A DNA stretch of 64,000 nt from assembly GCF_002899895.1 (NCBI RefSeq), contig NZ_PPEI02000009.1, positions 37,582 through 101,581 of the forward strand. The letters run 5' to 3'. This document shows, in pieces, positions 1 to 8,449 of the stretch; within the stretch, counting starts at the first letter, position 1; each line of letters starts with the position of its first letter. The notes under the pieces are model-generated. The model was not told where the DNA came from. It searched no databases and was given only the letters and a program-made list of their open reading frames with translations. The stretch comes from Chryseobacterium oncorhynchi. Its GTDB lineage: Bacteria > Bacteroidota > Bacteroidia > Flavobacteriales > Weeksellaceae. Made by a program: the position numbers and the translations under genes.

Positions 1-2
1 GA

Positions 3-3000
3 AATCCAGTATTTATTAGTCCTTCGGCAAATGGAAATAATATTTCCTACCAATGGAGTACAACATCGAACTTTGTTAACATTTTAGGAAGTTCTTTTGT
101 AGACGCTAATGGAAATCTGGCTTATACTCCAAGTGCTGCAGGTAACTTTACCTATTATGTAAGAGCTAAATCACAAGGGAACTGTTATACGACCCCGGAA
201 ACTGTAACTTTTACTGTAAGTAATGCAGTTTCCAACGTAACTGTAACCAATCAGAATGCTCAGGTTTGTGCAGGATCTCCAATTACTTTCCAGGCTTCTG
301 CTACCAATGCGACTTCTTATACATGGAGTTCCGACTCTGCAGGAGTGAATGTTATTGCTAATACTCCTTCCATTACATTAGACCAGACACAGTATGTACT
401 GGGAACCAATGTGATTTATGTTAAGGTTGGTAATGCCGGAGGGTGTAATGCCTCGCCAATCCCGGTATCATTCTCCGTTAATGAAACTCCGGCAAACTTA
501 GAAATATCTGGAGCACAACCTTCTTATTGTACAGGAAGTCAAATCCTAATTACTCCTTCAGCAATTGGCAATAACATTTCCTATGAATGGAGTCTGAATT
601 CAAATTTTACAACCTTGTTAGGAAGTAATTATGTTGATTCTAGTGGGAATTTTTCTTATACTCCTTCAACAACGGGTAATTTTACATACTTCGTAAGAGC
701 TAAAAATGGATCAGGATGTGTTACTTCGACAAAAACTGTGACATTTAATGTAACACAAGGAGTATCTAACCTTCAGGTTTCTAACAACGGAGCAACATTC
801 TGTAAAGGAACCACAATTTCATTCACTGCAGGTGCAACTAATGCATCTGAATATAAGTGGTATAAATTTGCAAACGGTACAGGATTACTGTTTTCAGGAA
901 ATACATATACTCCTGCAGCATCAGAATATAGCTTAGGATTGAATACAGTCTATTTGCAAGCTAGTTCAGGAAGTAATTGTAACACCGCACTAATGCCAGT
1001 TACTTTCACTGTTAATGAAACTCCAACCAACATAGCATATTTTGGTAATACGACATATTGCACTGGACAACAAATTTTAGTAACACCAAGTGCTTTAGGA
1101 GCAAATGTGACATATCAGTGGAGTGTAACTGCTAATTTTGCACCTTCAAGCTTATTAAGTTCAACTATGGTTGATACGAACGGAAATTTAACGTTCTCTG
1201 CTCAAAATGTTGGAACAAATACATATTATTTGAGAGCTATTAATACCCAAGGCTGTCATACGGACGGAATTCCTGTTACTATTACAATCAATGTTCAGCC
1301 AACCAACTTAGCGGTTAATAAAATTACGAACACGGCTAATACTACGTATTGCCAAAATGGTGGAACAGAGCAGTATTTAGCAACTGGAGTTAACGTAACA
1401 AAATTCAAGTGGTTTGCTGATGTGAATTTAACACAAGAATTACAGCCAAATTTCTTGTCCGGAACTAATAATAGCATATTGAATGTTGATCCAGCAATTT
1501 GGTCAATCGGCACTCATAATGTATATGTTATCGGTGAGAATGCTAATGGTTGTCAAACTACTCCAAAATCAATAAATTTTGTAATTATCAGTGGTATATC
1601 AAATGTATCGCCTGATGTAAATGATTTTACCCTTTGCCAGGGCAAGTCAAAAATTGTTAACTTGTTAAATCCCAATAATTTTACGGTAACATGGTTCACA
1701 AATAGTGCTGGAACGCAGTTATTAAATCAGGCTTATCTATCAAATAATGGTAATACACTTTCTATTGATGGAAACCTATTTACAATAGGTACAAATACAC
1801 TGTACTATAAGATCCAAAACGCAGGAGGATGTTCATCATCATTGACTCCGGTTACGTTTACAATACTTGCAGCTCCCACTAATCTAGCAGTTACTAATAA
1901 TAATGCTGTTGTTTGTAAAGGGAACATTGTAACTTTTGAAGCCTCGGCATTCAATGTAAGTAATTATGCTTGGTATAAAGATTATGCAACTGGTTTGGTA
2001 GCAGATCCTCAATTCATTTCTGGAACAAACAATTATAAATTGTCAATTCCAACATCTAATTTACCTGCAGGTGTATACAATTATACAGTAGTTGGAGAGA
2101 ATTCCAATGGATGCAAAACACAACCGATTGTAATTACATTCACTGTAAAGGATGTTCCGGGTAATTCTTCTTTAACAGGCTTAACGACTTATTGTCAAAC
2201 AGAAACTGTTCATTTTACTTTAGTAAATAGTAATTCTAACAATTTCAGTTGGTTTACTGATGCTAATGGACTTAATCCATTAAACAGTTCGTATATTTCA
2301 AATAATGGGGCTGAAATTAATATACCAGGTAATACATTCCAATCTGGATCACATTCTCTCTATTATTATGCAACTAATCAAAGTTGTAATTCACCGATGC
2401 AGACTGTATCATTTAGTATTAAGCAAAGTCCATCTAACTTGAATGTAAGTGGTAATAATGGAACTTATTGTTTTGGAGATTTAATAGATATAGTTGTTGG
2501 ATCTACAGGTGGCGCCACAGATTATCAGTGGTTTGAAGATGCTGCTGCTTCACTACTTTTAAGTTCTAACTATATTACAGGAACTATTCATGAAAGATTA
2601 CAGACTTCATCTTTCGGAGTTGGTTCTCACACTGTGTATGTTAGGGCTATAAATTCAAATGGATGTACATCGACATTGTTGCCAGTATCATTTACTGTCA
2701 ATGCGAAGCCTATTATATCAACGTTTGCAACAAATAGTAGTACAGTTACAGAGTCTTCTCCTATTACATTTAATATTAATGGATCAGGATATACTAAATG
2801 GAAGTTATTATTTAATGGTAGTCAGGTTGCGCCAGCTGGAGGAGGATGGAATAATGGTACCATATCAACTCATACTTATACAAGTTCAGCTACACAGGCA
2901 AATCAAGGAACGTACACACTTGTTATTTCTAATGGGACTTGTGAACAAACAAAAGATTTCAATCTTTATGTGATTCCTAATATTGTAATTACCCATGATA

Positions 3001-3566
3001 GAACTAATGACATTGGCCTTGATAATGGCGTTTCCAAAGTTGTAATGAAACAGCATGAAGTAATCACTTTCTCAACAAATCTTCCCGTAAACGCATTGTA
3101 TAATGAAGAATGGGATTATGGGGACGGATTTAATAACCAAACCGTAGCAGGTCAACATTATTATAATAATGCCGGAGAGTTTTCAGTAAAACTTAAAGTG
3201 ACCAATTCTGTTAATGGTGATGTTATTAATTTGACTTATCAGCTGCCAATTTTAGTAAAAGAAGTAGATAGTACAATCCCAACTAATACTTTAAATCCAC
3301 CGGCAGATTATACTATTTATCCTAACCCTTATAAAGAATTTTTAGGGCTTAAGTTTACGGCCAATCAGGGAGATAAATTAGTATTAAGAATATATAGTTT
3401 AAGTGGAATCAGTGTATTTGATACTGACTGGACTGCAGATGGAGTGACGTTTGATAAAAAGTGGTATAATCCATTAATCAATAAACCTGCAGGAGCATAT
3501 CTTGTGGTTATTAAAAATGTAACTCAAAATACAACATTCAGTACTAAACTTTTAAAGCAGCAATAA
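3..3566 (+). CDS. Large Ig-like/PKD repeat surface adhesin with T9SS C-terminal sorting domain (5' end outside window)
   Basis: The reading frame is open from base 3, so the start lies upstream and about 1188 residues are visible. The protein is built from repeated Ig-like modules of roughly 80-110 residues, each opening with a Y/F-C-x-G signature (TYCTGQQI, TFCKGTTI, TYCFGDLI) after a strand such as NLAV or NLNVS. At least eight are visible. They are followed by a PKD-like domain (EEWDYGDG, then GEFSVKLKVTN) and a C-terminal domain beginning YTIYPNP and ending FSTKLLKQQ, the layout of a type A T9SS sorting signal. Family knowledge: such proteins cross the outer membrane through the type IX system and are anchored or released as gliding or adhesion proteins. 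The next gene starts two bases after the stop, so the two are probably co-transcribed. The number of repeats upstream is unknown. Confidence 0.9.
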   Translation, partial: NPVFISPSANGNNISYQWSTTSNFVNILGSSFVDANGNLAYTPSAAGNFTYYVRAKSQGNCYTTPETVTFTVSNAVSNVTVTNQNAQVCAGSPITFQASATNATSYTWSSDSAGVNVIANTPSITLDQTQYVLGTNVIYVKVGNAGGCNASPIPVSFSVNETPANLEISGAQPSYCTGSQILITPSAIGNNISYEWSLNSNFTTLLGSNYVDSSGNFSYTPSTTGNFTYFVRAKNGSGCVTSTKTVTFNVTQGVSNLQVSNNGATFCKGTTISFTAGATNASEYKWYKFANGTGLLFSGNTYTPAASEYSLGLNTVYLQASSGSNCNTALMPVTFTVNETPTNIAYFGNTTYCTGQQILVTPSALGANVTYQWSVTANFAPSSLLSSTMVDTNGNLTFSAQNVGTNTYYLRAINTQGCHTDGIPVTITINVQPTNLAVNKITNTANTTYCQNGGTEQYLATGVNVTKFKWFADVNLTQELQPNFLSGTNNSILNVDPAIWSIGTHNVYVIGENANGCQTTPKSINFVIISGISNVSPDVNDFTLCQGKSKIVNLLNPNNFTVTWFTNSAGTQLLNQAYLSNNGNTLSIDGNLFTIGTNTLYYKIQNAGGCSSSLTPVTFTILAAPTNLAVTNNNAVVCKGNIVTFEASAFNVSNYAWYKDYATGLVADPQFISGTNNYKLSIPTSNLPAGVYNYTVVGENSNGCKTQPIVITFTVKDVPGNSSLTGLTTYCQTETVHFTLVNSNSNNFSWFTDANGLNPLNSSYISNNGAEINIPGNTFQSGSHSLYYYATNQSCNSPMQTVSFSIKQSPSNLNVSGNNGTYCFGDLIDIVVGSTGGATDYQWFEDAAASLLLSSNYITGTIHERLQTSSFGVGSHTVYVRAINSNGCTSTLLPVSFTVNAKPIISTFATNSSTVTESSPITFNINGSGYTKWKLLFNGSQVAPAGGGWNNGTISTHTYTSSATQANQGTYTLVISNGTCEQTKDFNLYVIPNIVITHDRTNDIGLDNGVSKVVMKQHEVITFSTNLPVNALYNEEWDYGDGFNNQTVAGQHYYNNAGEFSVKLKVTNSVNGDVINLTYQLPILVKEVDSTIPTNTLNPPADYTIYPNPYKEFLGLKFTANQGDKLVLRIYSLSGISVFDTDWTADGVTFDKKWYNPLINKPAGAYLVVIKNVTQNTTFSTKLLKQQ

Positions 3567-3567
3567 A

Positions 3568-4293
3568 ATGAAAAATATAAAGTTTTTAATAATTATTTTA
3601 TTCATCGCAGGATTTATTCAATCCTGTGATGATAAAATCACATCACTTGAAGATTTAAATACAGCGCCTTATTTTCAATATTTTAGAAAGTCTTCCATTA
3701 ACTGGGAAACTCCCGGCGACGTACCTATTCAGGATAGTGCTAAAGTATACAATTCCTATAATAATGCAACCTATCCAGCAATATTAAGAATTAAGGATGC
3801 AAACTATAATATTTCCAAAATCAATATTATTAGTAATGATACACAAAACAGTTTCTTCGTAAACGATAATGTTTATTACAATAACTATGAGATTGATAAT
3901 AGTGAAGAATTTAATATTGCATTCCGAAATAATACTGCTGGAACTTTTGACTATAAAGTTTCAGCTTCAGATGATTTTGATAAATCAAATAGAATGGCTT
4001 TTAGGATAACTTTTAAACCAAACCAAGATCCAATAGCAAGGCTAAACATCTCAATTGTAAATTCTACAACTCGCAATTATTTGTTAAATGCTCATTCTTC
4101 GATTGACAGAGATCAATCAATAGGTGGAAGTATTGTTGAGTATGAATATACAATAGATAATGTGATTATTCACACGTCTCAACCACAGATTAACCACATT
4201 TTCACTAGAGGAAATCATACTGTAAAACTTAGAGTAAAGGATAATGATAACGTTTGGAGTCCTTATGTCCAATATTCCGTAACTGTAATATAA
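3568..4293 (+). CDS. PKD-like lipoprotein co-transcribed with the adhesin
   Basis: A 241-residue protein with a lipoprotein signal peptide: hydrophobic LIIILFIAGF, then the lipobox IQSC with Cys20. The C-terminal third (ARLNISIVNS to VKLRVKDND) looks like a PKD/Ig-type beta-sandwich. The gene starts one base after the adhesin stop codon and is followed by a strong terminator, so the two form an operon. It is probably an outer-membrane lipoprotein accompanying the T9SS-exported adhesin, for example in anchoring or folding; that role is inferred from position only. Confidence 0.8.
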   Translation: MKNIKFLIIILFIAGFIQSCDDKITSLEDLNTAPYFQYFRKSSINWETPGDVPIQDSAKVYNSYNNATYPAILRIKDANYNISKINIISNDTQNSFFVNDNVYYNNYEIDNSEEFNIAFRNNTAGTFDYKVSASDDFDKSNRMAFRITFKPNQDPIARLNISIVNSTTRNYLLNAHSSIDRDQSIGGSIVEYEYTIDNVIIHTSQPQINHIFTRGNHTVKLRVKDNDNVWSPYVQYSVTVI

Positions 4294-4296
4294 ATT

Positions 4297-4326
4297 AAAA
4301 GAGGAATTTTATTCAATTCCTCTTTT
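4297..4326 (+). terminator. Intrinsic terminator of the adhesin-lipoprotein operon
   Basis: Perfect 12-bp stem AAAAGAGGAATT / AATTCCTCTTTT with a 6-nt loop, directly after the stop codon at 4293. It ends in a run of T, and its A-rich 5' arm would also work in the opposite direction. Confidence 0.85.
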
Positions 4327-4340
4327 AAATCTAATTTAAT

Positions 4341-4360
4341 TGTATTTACTTTGTATTTAC
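4341..4360 (+). promoter_or_regulatory. 20-bp site, left member of an inverted pair
   Basis: TGTATTTACTTTGTATTTAC, a doubled GTATTTAC half-site. Its exact reverse complement lies at 5067-5086, so the pair brackets the two-gene operon between them. It lies just ahead of the start at 4381 and probably overlaps the promoter. The downstream gene encodes a ribbon-helix-helix-like protein, so an autoregulatory operator is likely; this is inferred. Confidence 0.6.
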
Positions 4361-4380
4361 TAACGAAATACTATTTTACT

Positions 4381-4836
4381 ATGAAAAAGCTTTTTTTTAA
4401 ATCGGTTGCATTTTCTTTGTTTTTTGTATCATGCAATTTCTTTTCACAAATAAAAATTTTAGAAAATAATGAATTGAAACAGGTAGGAAAGGTTGAGACT
4501 GTTGGGATGTTCCAAAAAGACAATGTTTATACTATTACATATCAAGACATAAATACTTCTAATTTAAATACATATAGATCAATAAATTTTAAAGATCTAA
4601 ATAATGCAGTAAAAAATCTATACTCAATTATTCAGGAAGCTTTATCTAAGCCTCCTGAATCTGATATTATATTAGAGTTACCTAATGATATTTTAAGGTT
4701 ACATTTCGAAAGAAATATGGGACAAAATACGGTCCAAATAATACATTTTATCAATAAAAATCGTAAATATGTCGGTAAATCACATTTCTTAAAAAAAGGT
4801 GATATTGATAAAATTTTTGGAAATAAACAATTATGA
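4381..4836 (+). CDS. Secreted or membrane-anchored hypothetical protein upstream of an RHH-like protein
   Basis: A 151-residue protein. The ATG at 4381 is preferred over an in-frame ATG at 4351 because it gives a proper signal sequence (MKKLFFKS, then AFSLFFVSCNFFS), whereas 4351 lies inside the operator repeat. The mature part is polar, with no motif I recognise. VSCNFF could be a lipobox (Cys18). The stop overlaps the start of the next gene (ATGA at 4833), so the pair is translationally coupled. The pairing of a small protein with a small DNA-binding partner resembles toxin-antitoxin layouts, but an exported first protein does not fit that well. Confidence 0.75.
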   Translation: MKKLFFKSVAFSLFFVSCNFFSQIKILENNELKQVGKVETVGMFQKDNVYTITYQDINTSNLNTYRSINFKDLNNAVKNLYSIIQEALSKPPESDIILELPNDILRLHFERNMGQNTVQIIHFINKNRKYVGKSHFLKKGDIDKIFGNKQL

Positions 4837-5051
4837 AAACTCCTGACAAAAAAAGTAGGGTATCTAGAACTTATAGGTACACAATAGAAACAATAATTCT
4901 TATTGAAAAGCTAGCAGATCTTGCCAAAAGAAGCAATACCAATTATGTTGAGACTATAATTCTTAATACAGCGGAATTGCAAGGTTTTTCAGTTTCTGAA
5001 GAAGATATAAAAGAATTTTTTGAGAAGCAAAATGTAAAATCTAAAAAATAA
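4833..5051 (+). CDS. Small ribbon-helix-helix-like DNA-binding protein
   Basis: A 72-residue basic protein. The pattern SRTYRYTIETIILIEKLADL followed by a polar turn and YVETIILNTAEL matches the strand-helix-helix arrangement of MetJ/Arc-type regulators. Such proteins bind as dimers to repeated short half-sites. The operon is bracketed by inverted copies of a sequence that itself contains a doubled GTATTTAC half-site, the kind of target such a protein would use. It overlaps the previous gene by four bases. The fold is inferred from pattern alone. Confidence 0.65.
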   Translation: MKTPDKKSRVSRTYRYTIETIILIEKLADLAKRSNTNYVETIILNTAELQGFSVSEEDIKEFFEKQNVKSKK

Positions 5052-5054
5052 TTA

Positions 5055-5086
5055 TGTATTTATTTTGTAAATACAAAGTAAATACA
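5055..5086 (+). promoter_or_regulatory. Imperfect palindrome containing the right member of the 20-bp inverted pair
   Basis: Bases 5067-5086 (GTAAATACAAAGTAAATACA) are the exact reverse complement of 4341-4360. With the preceding TGTATTTA they form a larger imperfect palindrome four bases after the RHH-like gene. It could be a second operator, controlling the lipoprotein gene at 5140, or the end of a small mobile unit. Confidence 0.55.
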
Positions 5087-5139
5087 TAAATTTGAATTAT
5101 AATTTTAAAATCAAATATTAACAAATAAAAAAATAACTA

Positions 5140-5598
5140 ATGAAAAATTTACTTAACATTAAGAACGTTTTACTTTTATTATTAACGTTTTCTACATTGA
5201 CATTATCATCATGTAGTAATGATGACAACAATCCTGCGGATTCAATTATTTATGTTTCTGAAACATCCAATTTTTATGGTGAAAAGCCATCCAAAGAAGA
5301 GATTAGAAATGCTTTAGTTGGAAAGTGGCTTGATGATCAGAATAATCTTGTAATGGATGTAAAATCTTGGAAGCTTAATCCAAAATATGGCACAGCAGCT
5401 TATGAAACAGAGTACGTCTTTAATATTGATTGTAAGGTACCATTGTATCAGTTAGGCGCTGATTATTGGTGGTCTGAAGTAGCTATTGATAAAAATAATG
5501 TGAGAATTGGTCCTGATTTCTATGTAATGGTTGAAGGTAATAAAGCAAAACTGTTTGTTCGAGGGAATGAAACTAGGGTAATTTTAATGCATAAATAA
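5140..5598 (+). CDS. Hypothetical lipoprotein
   Basis: A 152-residue protein with a type II signal peptide: VLLLLLTFSTLTLSSC with the lipobox Cys25, followed by the acidic SNDDNN linker that is common in exported Bacteroidota lipoproteins. The body contains GKWLDDQNNLVMDVKSW and a beta-rich tail resembling lipocalin-like stress or immunity lipoproteins, but I do not recognise the family. It is monocistronic: the inverted-repeat site lies upstream and a strong terminator downstream. Confidence 0.75.
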   Translation: MKNLLNIKNVLLLLLTFSTLTLSSCSNDDNNPADSIIYVSETSNFYGEKPSKEEIRNALVGKWLDDQNNLVMDVKSWKLNPKYGTAAYETEYVFNIDCKVPLYQLGADYWWSEVAIDKNNVRIGPDFYVMVEGNKAKLFVRGNETRVILMHK

Positions 5599-5617
5599 AA
5601 AGCTTGCATATATTTTT

Positions 5618-5643
5618 AAAGAGGAAATTAATTTCCTCTTTTT
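5618..5643 (+). terminator. Intrinsic terminator
   Basis: Stem AAAGAGGAAATT / AATTTCCTCTTT followed by TTG, ending the lipoprotein transcript. It is nearly the same stem as the terminator at 4297. Confidence 0.85.
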
Positions 5644-5676
5644 GTACTTTAATTAACCTAACCAAATAGGATTTAT

Positions 5677-6174
5677 ATGAAAAATACATTAAATAAAATT
5701 ACAAGGATAAGATCTAAGGTTTTGATTTTTCCTTTTTTAGCAATAATCATTCTTAATAGCTGTGAGAACAAAAAGAGTGAAAATAAATCTACAGATAACT
5801 CTGGAAATAGCATTGAAAAAGTGAATGTAAGTAAAGAAACTATTGCTGGAAACTATTGTGAACAAAACTATAAAGACCACCTTCAGCGTATTGTTGAAAA
5901 AGATGGAAAGTTTTATTTATCTTTTTTTAATCCTCTTAAAAAAGAGTTTGGGAAAGAAGCAGAATTAATAAATATTCCGGCTGAAGAATATGAAAAGAAT
6001 TTTGGTTTAAATGCTCCTAATATCTTAGCTGCTTATAGAGTAAAGAATGGTTTTTTCATCGTTACGAAAAAAGAAACAATATTTACTGCACCAATGGGAA
6101 AATCAATTCTGAAAGATGGATACGCACTTGTTACAGATATTTCAATGCCTTTAATAAAATTAGAAAATGAATAA
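5677..6174 (+). CDS. Hypothetical lipoprotein
   Basis: A 165-residue protein with an N-terminal basic stretch, hydrophobic VLIFPFLAIIILNSC (lipobox Cys29) and a charged, low-complexity linker rich in K, N and S. The mature domain has a GNYCEQNYKDHLQRI motif and appears beta-rich. Family not recognised. Its last eight bases overlap the start of the next gene, so the two are translated together. It may be a surface partner of that cytosolic protein; the role is unknown. Confidence 0.75.
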   Translation: MKNTLNKITRIRSKVLIFPFLAIIILNSCENKKSENKSTDNSGNSIEKVNVSKETIAGNYCEQNYKDHLQRIVEKDGKFYLSFFNPLKKEFGKEAELINIPAEEYEKNFGLNAPNILAAYRVKNGFFIVTKKETIFTAPMGKSILKDGYALVTDISMPLIKLENE

Positions 6175-6580
6175 CAACGAATACTATAACCATATAAAAA
6201 TTTGGTTTTTCGACTTTAGACCTGAACTAAAACCAGAAGATATTGCGGAGATTTCTCATAAAGCATATCAGGAACTTGAAAACCAGGTTAAGGATTTGGA
6301 ATTGCCAGCTAGAAATATATTTACGAATCAATTTCTTAAACTAAACTATTTAAATAGTGCTTATAACCTTGTTAAGGATGTTTTTAAAGAAAAGTTTCCT
6401 GAAGAGTTTGAAGACTATCAAAAAACGCCGATCTTTTTTGAAATTAATGAAGAAGTATTAGTTAACTGTGTACACTCGGGAATTTTTACATCTTATGATC
6501 AAATTTTAAATGAAATTAAATTCAACGACGAAAATTTAAGATCTAACATATCACAAATAATTGCTAAGTCAATTAGTTAA
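6167..6580 (+). CDS. Small soluble hypothetical protein
   Basis: A 137-residue acidic, helix-rich protein with no signal peptide or membrane segment. Features include WFFDFRPELKPEDIAEISHKAYQ and EFEDYQKTPIFFE. It overlaps the upstream lipoprotein gene, so translation is coupled. An acidic small protein next to a lipoprotein and directly upstream of a cassette array would fit an immunity-type protein, but no family was recognised. Confidence 0.7.
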   Translation: MNNNEYYNHIKIWFFDFRPELKPEDIAEISHKAYQELENQVKDLELPARNIFTNQFLKLNYLNSAYNLVKDVFKEKFPEEFEDYQKTPIFFEINEEVLVNCVHSGIFTSYDQILNEIKFNDENLRSNISQIIAKSIS

Positions 6581-6661
6581 TTTGGGATAATTGTAATAAT
6601 GCATATGCTTGCTTTTCTTAATAAATTTATAAGTGACCTAAAATAATAATCTCAAATAGCG

Positions 6662-7090
6662 ATGGAAAAAATACTGTTTAGATGGCACAGATCTACATTA
6701 GAGGAATCGATGTCTACTGTTGTTGAAATTAGCTCATTTTCCGAACTAAAAGAATTAATAAATGAAGAATATCCACTAGTATTTACAAGGGATATTAAAA
6801 TTGATTATTATGGTTTTGATACTAGAACTGGTTGGGAAAATTACATTGTATTAGTAAATGATTCTCCTGTTGGATGGTTAAATAATCAACTAATACCAAA
6901 TAATGAATTTAATGATGTTAAAACTTTAAAACTAGAACTATTAAAAGTTATAACAAGTATTGGTAGTGAAACAGTAGAGGATCGCTTAGGATTAGTTGAT
7001 GAGATTATAACAATCTTTTCTTATGTTAATAAAAATTGTCAATGTGAATTAGACATTAATGAGTATGTCGATATATCAAAACTAATTTAA
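6662..7090 (+). CDS. Cassette gene: hypothetical protein sharing its C-terminal module with the gene at 17551
   Basis: A 142-residue soluble protein. About 53 C-terminal residues (from KLELLKVITSIGSE through DRLGLVDEIITIFSYV to DINEYVDISKLI) are closely matched by the end of the gene at 17551-18054. The N-terminal parts are unrelated: here GYDTR/GW-type beta segments such as FDTRTGWENYIVLVNDSPVG. The two genes therefore share a module attached to different heads. A divergent linker precedes the ATG. Function unknown; an immunity-like role is only inferred from context. Confidence 0.75.
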   Translation: MEKILFRWHRSTLEESMSTVVEISSFSELKELINEEYPLVFTRDIKIDYYGFDTRTGWENYIVLVNDSPVGWLNNQLIPNNEFNDVKTLKLELLKVITSIGSETVEDRLGLVDEIITIFSYVNKNCQCELDINEYVDISKLI

Positions 7091-7110
7091 TAATCTCAAA
7101 AAACAATACA

Positions 7111-7473
7111 ATGGAAAATAATCTATTCATACAGGAAATATTTACATTAGTTGATAGAAAAACAAAAAATTTAAACTACCAACAAGTACAACATCAACAT
7201 CACTTTACCAAGATTAACATAGATTATGGTGAACTAATGGAAATTCCTTCAGAAAATCTGGTTTTGAACTCATTAAAAGAAATTAGCTTATTGCATCATA
7301 CTTGGTTAAAGATTAAAGAAGTGGGAGATAGTAGATATATGCATGTTTCGGTAATAGATTTAGCGATATGTACAAGTACAAATTTAAGTTTTGAAATTTC
7401 ATACTACTATTTGGCAATACTAAAAAATGTTGCCTTTAATTTTGAAAAGTTTAAAAACAGCTTATTAAATTAA
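7111..7473 (+). CDS. Cassette gene: hypothetical soluble protein
   Basis: A 120-residue protein with a His/Gln-rich stretch (YQQVQHQHHF) and a hydrophobic C-terminal half (FEISYYYLAILKNVAF), without a signal peptide. Family not recognised. It lies between two linker copies with no promoter or terminator, so it is probably part of one long transcript. Confidence 0.7.
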   Translation: MENNLFIQEIFTLVDRKTKNLNYQQVQHQHHFTKINIDYGELMEIPSENLVLNSLKEISLLHHTWLKIKEVGDSRYMHVSVIDLAICTSTNLSFEISYYYLAILKNVAFNFEKFKNSLLN

Positions 7474-7492
7474 TCTCACAAAACGATGCGAT

Positions 7493-7684
7493 ATGAATAA
7501 TAAAAAAACAAAAACCTTTTATATCATTTTTACAAGTTTCTTAATTCTATTTGCAGCTTCAATTTTTATAATTGATACTTATGTACAGAAGATTCCCCAA
7601 GGTATTTTAACTTCCATTTTTGTACTAATAATGTTAAGTATATTTTTAGCAACATTCTATTTATTCAGCAAAAGTCCTTCTTAA
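7493..7684 (+). CDS. Cassette gene: small two-helix membrane protein
   Basis: A 63-residue protein that is almost all membrane: FYIIFTSFLILFAASIFII and GILTSIFVLIMLSIFLATFYLF, separated by a short DTYVQKIPQ loop. The ATG inside the linker (7486) reads into an early stop, so the start at 7493 is correct. Small two-helix proteins are typical immunity partners of membrane-active toxins, but nothing here proves that role. Confidence 0.7.
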   Translation: MNNKKTKTFYIIFTSFLILFAASIFIIDTYVQKIPQGILTSIFVLIMLSIFLATFYLFSKSPS

Positions 7685-7720
7685 ATAGCGGTGTATAAAT
7701 CTCAAAAAATGATAAAAATT

Positions 7721-7966
7721 ATGTTTGACATAGATCCAAAAGAATTAGCTTTTAAATTTACTCTTGCCTGCGTAGTATCTATTTTGATTTTTGGTTTAGC
7801 AAGCTATGCGTTTAAATCAAAAATCCAAAAACATTATTATGAAGTAAAGTTTACTAATGGTGAAGTTATAAAAGACAGTTTGAGAGAAAATTGGAGAAGT
7901 CTTTCAAATGATAGTATCTCTTATCAGAAATCATCTATGATTTATTACAAAGTAATTAAGAAATAA
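7721..7966 (+). CDS. Cassette gene: single-pass membrane protein
   Basis: About 81 residues from the ATG at 7721. The frame is open back to a GTG at 7691, but that would translate the linker itself (7697-7713). The 7709 ATG also lies within the linker, and at 22311 the same ATG is followed by an immediate stop, so starts downstream of the linker are preferred throughout the array. One transmembrane helix (LAFKFTLACVVSILIFGLASYAF), then a short basic soluble tail containing KFTNGEVIKDSLRENW. Function unknown. Confidence 0.65.
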   Translation: MFDIDPKELAFKFTLACVVSILIFGLASYAFKSKIQKHYYEVKFTNGEVIKDSLRENWRSLSNDSISYQKSSMIYYKVIKK

Positions 7967-7990
7967 TCTCAAAAAATGATAAATAATATC

Positions 7991-8449
7991 ATGAATACAA
8001 CTGACTTAATTATAAAGCACTTAAATGCTTTAATATCTAAATATCAATTAGAAATAGACCTTCTTACTGAAATGAAGAAGAAACCCACTAATGAACTACA
8101 TCAGGCAGAAATTGATATTAATATTACATACTTAGAAGAAGAAATTAAAGAATGCTATTTGACTTTGAAACGAATAACAATAGAAGTTTCAGAAGAAAAG
8201 AATACTTCTCATTCTGCTAGTGAAACTCTTGATTTAAACAACTTATCATATAGCTATAAAGAATTTAATATTTTCTTTGAAGGATTAGATGGTTTTCTAA
8301 AATCAATGCGACCTAAAGGATACTTTGGTATGTCACCACAAAATCAGTCTGATCTTGAAGAGCAGTATATTATGATTGAAAAATTAAGAGAAATAAAGGA
8401 TTTTGTTGATTGTAACTATCAAAAGAATAAAGAACTAGTCTCCTCATAA
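7991..8449 (+). CDS. Cassette gene: helical hypothetical protein whose 3' end runs into the long repeat
   Basis: About 152 residues from the ATG at 7991 (an in-frame ATG at 7976 lies in the linker). The N-terminal half is strongly helical and coiled-coil-like (KYQLEIDLLTEMKKK, ITYLEEEIKECYLTLKRI). The last codons and the TAA stop are provided by the first bases of the 206-bp repeat array that starts at 8443, so the original 3' end may have been lost when the repeat joined here. Function unknown. Confidence 0.65.
   Translation: MNTTDLIIKHLNALISKYQLEIDLLTEMKKKPTNELHQAEIDINITYLEEEIKECYLTLKRITIEVSEEKNTSHSASETLDLNNLSYSYKEFNIFFEGLDGFLKSMRPKGYFGMSPQNQSDLEEQYIMIEKLREIKDFVDCNYQKNKELVSS

Larger units (their letters stand above)
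6649..7980 (+). repeat. Cassette linker repeats, first array (5 copies)
   Basis: A short sequence, consensus TAATCTCAAAAAACGAT, recurs between successive genes. Copies: 6649-6664 (divergent, CTCAAATAGCGATG), 7091-7105, 7471-7488, 7697-7713 and 7964-7980. The leading TAA is often the stop codon of the upstream gene, and the trailing GATG or a nearby ATG starts the next gene. The same linker recurs more than 20 times at 14.3-24.5 kb. It is far more conserved than the genes it separates. It includes the A-rich stretch expected of a Bacteroidota translation initiation region but extends beyond it. Confidence 0.9.

Noticed and set aside
2659-2973. Plus-strand frame inside the large adhesin gene.
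   Set aside because: It is an alternative frame of the repeat-rich adhesin coding region, with a composition unlike a real protein.
7691-7708. Upstream starts that translate the linker (also at 7976, 15752, 19816, 21211, 22089 and 24505).
   Set aside because: They would put the conserved intergenic sequence inside the coding region. At 22311 the same linker ATG leads to an immediate stop, so starts after the linker are more consistent.
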